Assembly: GCA_030386875.1 (NCBI GenBank)
Contig: CM059562.1
Span: 71,360,201-71,424,200 of the forward strand
Reading direction: 5' to 3'
DNA: 64,000 nt
Origin: Morinoia aosen
Lineage: Eukaryota; Arthropoda; Malacostraca; Amphipoda; Talitridae
Shown here: one piece after another, positions 59,593 to 64,000 of the stretch
Position numbering within the stretch: position 1 is the first letter of the stretch
Layout of the letters: the number at the start of each line of letters is the position of its first letter
Made by a program: the position numbers and the translations under genes
The notes under the pieces: generated by a model
What the model was told of the DNA's origin: nothing
The model's input: only the letters and a program-made list of their open reading frames with translations
Databases searched by the model: none

Positions 59593-60778
59593 TTTATATA
59601 CATAAATAATCAAATATATCAAGAGAAACTAGCTTTCTATAATAAAGGTTTCTATTAAAGGTTTAGACACAACACAGAGTACTTTATACATAGAATGCTC
59701 TAGACTTTAAACAAATTCAAGAAAAAGAGCCAGTTAATGCAAGTAAATTAAAGTTAAAAAGTTTTTAAATGTACCCAAGATATACATAGACAGTAATCTA
59801 AAATAATATAATAAATGCATTGGTAAATCTGAAGGATATGTCAGTTATCGATTTTCCACTTTTTGGTGCCTGAACCTAATTAACCCTACATGCCCGAATA
59901 AGACAAATTCGTCGGCAATTTTAAAATAGGATGTATAGGCTATAAATAAAGTTGTCTAGACGTACACAGCTAAGGACAAACTCGTCCGGTATAGAGTTCA
60001 ACGGAGAAGCAAGTGGTGCTACCTATCCGTGACAGAAAAATCAGTGTGGGGTTAATTTCATCAGAGAAGGTGGTGTCACGGAAAGGCTGTCATCTCCTGC
60101 AATCACTAAGCCATGGAGGAACATACAGGTAAAGTGGAACTATATTAAAATTACTGTGGCAACCTAGATACTGGAACTTTGTGCTAAAAGAAAAAAATTT
60201 TGTTTTGAGCTAAAAATTTGTATGCAGCGGCCATTGTAAATATGGAGACGAATTCGTCCTTGACAGAATTCAATCTCTGTAAACAACACTGGACAAAATA
60301 GTCCTTTCTCTCATACAGTAGGAAAATACAATAAATCTAAAATTTGAATTGTACAAAAAATGAGTTTTATTGTAGTTCTTGTACCGATAGATCTCAATTT
60401 TAATAAATGGCATACACCTGCATGTTTTAGCTCAAATTTGTCTTTCTATAGCTGCTTGCAGTGTCTGTGTACTGAATGTTTTCATTCTTCTCGCTGTTGC
60501 CAAATTCTATATTTTATCTAGAAAATGCTGCCAAAGAATTTGTAAAAACTTTCAGAACACAATGACTATACGATGTAACTAATGCATTTTCTAAAAGAAA
60601 AATTGTATTGGAGTGTGGTATATGTATTATCATGTATTTTATTTTATGTGCTAAGTAATTTACATACGTAGATGTTGCAAAAACACTCTGCTGAATTTAC
60701 TTCATGCAAGCCTGAAACTCATTGTTTATGATGAAATACATCTTCAGCCTATAACAGTTTATGCCTATAACAGAGTAA

Positions 60779-60779
60779 A

Positions 60780-60823
<44 letters not shown>

Positions 60824-60839
60824 GTATATATATATATGT
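60779..60839. repeat. (TA)n microsatellite
   Basis: About 60 bases of TA with single C or G interruptions (TATATACATATA, TATATGTATATA), inside the piggyBac element. Confidence 0.95.
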
Positions 60840-61126
60840 CTATGTATTATATAAAGTGTATTTTTTTGTTGTCTCGTACGATTTTCCATTTTTGGGGGGT
60901 CTGAATTTCAGTATATTTTATGATGCCTCCCTCGGTTTCCAAATACTTCCTATGTCATCTAAATAAGCTAATTGCATAATGTTGATTTTTAAAATTATGA
61001 GTAAAAATGCAAATTATTTACAGGGTGACGGCATAATTTTTATTTTCGTTTCTAAAACGGCATAACCTTCAATACATAATCAACTTTGAATTGGTATAAA
61101 ACATATTTGTTCTTTTTTTTCCAGAG

Positions 61127-61987
61127 ATGTTAACTGCGTTGTTTTATGGTGGGAGAAATTCAAGGTTGAGGGCTACAGGACAAGCAGCAGCCTTGCCTGT
61201 GGACACGTTGGATAGTAATGACAAAACGGAAATATCTGGTCTTTCTGATGACTCGGTACAAGAACCAGACTTTCGCTCAACAAGTCCAGATGGTAATAAT
61301 GCACATTTCAGGGTCTGCGTTAGTGTGAAGTGAAACACAATTTGAGGTTCATGTTTTTCATGGAAATAACCATGTTTCAGTTCCAGTTTAGCTTCTTGTT
61401 TTTCATAGGATATTTTTATTAGATGTTTGCTCCCCAGGATTTTGCCACTGAAAATCAGGTAATTATTTTGACTGATAGTATTCTGTTTTGCAGACATGCC
61501 CATTGACAGAGTCGATGCTGAAAATCTAGAAGATGCATAGATGCACCCATGGATGAAACTGAATGTGTTCTAGAAATTGATGCACCAGTTGAAGAAATTG
61601 AGTCTACTTCTACAAGCAGAAGAGGGAAAGCTACCACAAGAAACTCCTCTCAACAGCAATGGGTGAAAAGTAGCAAGTTAGACGAGACAAAGTTTCCTAG
61701 TTGTGAACAAAGTTATGAATTAGATAGGACTTTGAAAGAACCAATTGAATATTTTGAATTTTTTTACTGAAGAAATATTTCAACTGTTTGTTGACCAGAG
61801 CAACTTGTATTCAACGCAAAAGAATGTCAATAGGCCACTAATTGTAACTGTTCACAACTTTGAACAAAGGCTTGCCCTAACCATTCACTTTAATTTATCT
61901 CTGCTTAAATTTGAAAGTAAACTGCTTTACAAAGTTTCATGGAGAATAGGTTGTGGTATAACTAGTAAAATGAAGAAAGGAATTTAG
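61127..61987 (+). pseudogene. piggyBac transposase N-terminal fragment, frameshifted and truncated
   Basis: Three open pieces in different frames. The first begins MLTALFYGGRNSRLRATGQA and has an acidic SDDS..EPDF stretch. It is separated by a GT...AG-like interval (about 61293-61494) from a second (DETECVLEIDAPVEEIE...), which leads into LKEPIEYFEFF. A frame break in a T run then continues as TEEIFQLFVDQSNLYSTQKN. The (P)IEYFxxFFTEE.F.L.VDQ.NLYS.QKN order is the start of the PGBD/DDE_Tnp_1_7 domain. Nothing of the DDD catalytic region follows before the element's end. Confidence 0.85.
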
Positions 61988-62545
61988 TTTATTTGATTGC
62001 TGAAGGGTCTTCACTTGTTTATTGTACTCAGAGTCCTATCACAAAGTGACATATTATTACCAACAGGGCTTTTTGATAGTTAGGGAGGTATTCACTAGAT
62101 ATGTTATGCTACTATACTCATGACTAAAAGTAGTTAAAAATGTATGAAAACATCAATATTTTTTTCCTTTTGATGACGTTTTTCTTTATGCCGCATATAT
62201 TGATATATTTAGCAAATGCCTATTATTTTAAACTGAAAGCGCCTATTTTACTACTGTAAAACATTCTACATTCTTCTTTCTCCTTATAGGACTAATAAAT
62301 GGGAAAAAAGAGGTTTTTTTTATAAATATTATTTCATGTGAGGATATGGACGAATTTGTCCTATGTTAATTTCATATGCTGAAAGCCTGTAAGGACGAAT
62401 TAGTCCACCATTGGTAAAATTTACAATAAACATGTTTTTCAGAAATCTTTCATAGTTACTATCCCTCTGATGCAACTATAACTCAAAAATGAACTTCAAA
62501 ATTTTAAAAACCATCTGCATCTATATTCCGGTCATGTAGGGTTAA

Positions 62546-63534
62546 TTGAATCAAAATAAACAAGTTATTTTCTTTACACTTTCCGTCTCAAATGAGTATT
62601 TTACGATTTATAGCGGTAAGTTTAGTTTCGTCTTTGATGACGAATGCGCTCGAATAAACAGCTACTCATCGATTTTTGGATTTTTATTGCTTGAATCAAG
62701 GTAATAACATCGAAATAAACAACTTTTCCTCTATACACTTTTTTCAACAAATGAATATTTGGTAAATGTGTAGCGTTGGTCAGTAATCAATTTTCCACTT
62801 TTCGGTGTCTAATCGTAGTTAATTAGATCGAAATAAACAAGTTTTCTTCTATGCACTTTCCGTCGTAAATGAATATTTTACAAGTTATAGCGGTAAATTA
62901 CTGACCGCAACTCCAGTGTTTGAAGCGGGAACTAATTCAAACAGCACATTGGATGGCAACACTGCAATGCCGTCTCGCTTCTAGTTTGATCGTCATCAAA
63001 GACTAAACCAAACCTACCGCTATACCTCGTTAAATACTCATTTGACAAAAAAGTGTATAGAAAAAAGTTGTTTATTTCGTATTTCGATGTTATTACCATG
63101 ATTCAAGCAACAAAAATTTGAAAATCGATGAGTAGCTGTTTATTCGAGCGCATAAGTCATCAAAGACGAAACTAAACTTACCGCCATAACTCGTTAAATA
63201 CTCATTTATGACGGAAAGTACATAGAAGAAAACTTTTTTATTTAGATCTAATTAACTACGTTTAGGCACTGAAAACTCAAAAGTTGATTACTGACCAACG
63301 CTACACATTTACCGAATATTTAATGAGGTATAGCGGTAGGTTTGGTTTCGTCTTTGATGACGATCACGCTGGAAGCAAGTGCGCATTGCAGTGTTGCTGT
63401 CTGAAGTGCTCCTTGAATTACTTGCCGCTTCAAACAATGGAGTTGCGGTAAATCATTTACCGCTATAACTAATAAAATACTCATTTGAGACAGAAAGTCC
63501 ATAGAAGAAAACTGGTTTATTTTGGGTCAATACT
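62546..63534. repeat. Composite of nested inverted repeats interrupted by the piggyBac
   Basis: GCGGTAAGTTTAGTTTCGTC + TTTGATGACG occurs near 62610 and, with GCGGTAGGTTTGGTTTCGTC, near 63330; inverse copies lie near 62990 and 63160. GGTCAGTAATCAATTTTCCA near 62779 is mirrored near 63290. The left part continues at 59840-59879 on the far side of the piggyBac. This looks like at least two foldback units of a second family, one inside the other. Non-coding. Confidence 0.75.
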
Positions 63535-64000
63535 GAATATAATGTTGTCAACGAATTTCATAATTTTGTAGGTATAGATGGGTAATATAGTCGATTATAA
63601 GACGTTTTACATGAATGACATTCTGCCCGGCGATGCGTTATTTTCGAATTATTCAACTTTGAAGCTGGCTTGTGCGCGCTATGGAAGCACGCGGGGCTAG
63701 CGTAATTTAATCAATAACGGAAGCTAACCCCCTATTACAAACATAAAGAGGTTGGGTCGTGAGGGATAGGCACAGTTCTTTTAGTGAAAATTATAAATAA
63801 AGGTTTCGAGTGACGTTTGTTTGCATCGACGCCAAGGTGGCTGCCGCCATGGCGCCAACCGGCTGAAGATGGCGGCAGCCATCTTCGAGTCGATGTAAAC
63901 AAACGTCACTAGAAAGCTTTATTTATAATTTTCACTAAAAGAACTGTTGCTACCCCTCACGACCCAACCTCTTTACGTTTGTAATAGGGGTTAGCTTCCA
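63535..64000. mobile_element. Foldback copy FB-4, cut by the window end
   Basis: Starts GGTCAATACTGAATATAATG and shares the FB-2 left end (TTGTCAACGAATTTCATAAT) and the FB-1/FB-3 arm blocks. Its core is a near-perfect GC-rich hairpin at about 63808-63911: TGACGTTTGTTTGCATCGAC pairs with GTCGATGTAAACAAACGTCA, and GGCTGCCGCCAT pairs with ATGGCGGCAGCC. Confidence 0.82.

Larger units (their letters stand above)
59884..62541 (+). mobile_element. piggyBac-family transposon, 2658 bp, decayed
   Basis: TTAA (59880-59883) is followed by CCCTACATG; the right end is CATGTAGGG followed by TTAA (62542-62545): classic piggyBac target and inverted ends. Inside are transposase N-terminal fragments (61127-61987), an AT dinucleotide tract and five near-palindromic subterminal motifs of the form GGACGAATTNGTCC. 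The catalytic core is absent, so the copy cannot be autonomous. Confidence 0.92.

Overview
The window is eukaryotic, AT-rich and intron-dense. I read it as a chromosomal segment of an insect with a large, repeat-rich genome, probably hemimetabolous; the species cannot be fixed from the sequence. The evidence is small exons with GT...AG borders whose phases interlock, two recognisable animal gene families, short retroposons with 11-16 bp target duplications, and TTAA-flanked piggyBac elements. There is no prokaryotic, phage or CRISPR content.

Left part (1-27.7 kb, + strand): the 3' half of an ERG-type (KCNH2/6/7, insect 'seizure') voltage-gated K+ channel gene. The channel core (PAS, S1-S6, cyclic-nucleotide-binding homology domain) lies upstream of base 1. 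Nine exons (A-I) can be joined in one frame across all eight introns to give about 839 residues of cytoplasmic tail: a basic/acidic linker, Gly/Ser-rich linkers, the ERG tetramerising coiled coil split over two exons, Ser/Pro-rich linkers, and a 309-residue Gln/Pro-rich terminal exon. This tail is far longer than the human one.

Middle (27.7-43.6 kb): the intergenic space between two convergent genes. It holds a hAT-type MITE, a TTAA-flanked piggyBac-type MITE and a cluster of one SINE-like retroposon family.

Right-middle (43.6-52.9 kb, - strand): a ZnT2/3/8-like (SLC30A) zinc transporter. Seven exons join in phase to 407 residues, with both HxxxD metal sites, a His-rich loop, an N-terminal HCH motif and a C-terminal CxxC. 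Only the initiator exon is missing; it lies farther 5', inside unassigned sequence or beyond base 64000. Introns of this gene carry minisatellites that start almost at the splice sites.

Right end (53-64 kb): mostly repeats. There are 20-bp and 85-bp tandem arrays, four copies of a long-terminal-inverted-repeat (foldback) DNA transposon family beginning GGTCAATAT, a nested composite of inverted repeats, and a 2.66-kb decayed piggyBac element inserted at TTAA in that composite. A neighbouring uninterrupted paralogue shows the empty site.

The SINE-like family is always in the transcriptional sense of the gene it sits in or behind: + in the channel gene, - in and downstream of the transporter. 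The most unusual signals are the foldback family (one copy carries a GC-rich cargo), amplification of the SINE tail directly against a channel-gene splice acceptor, and the splice-site-abutting minisatellites. No complete novel gene system was found.
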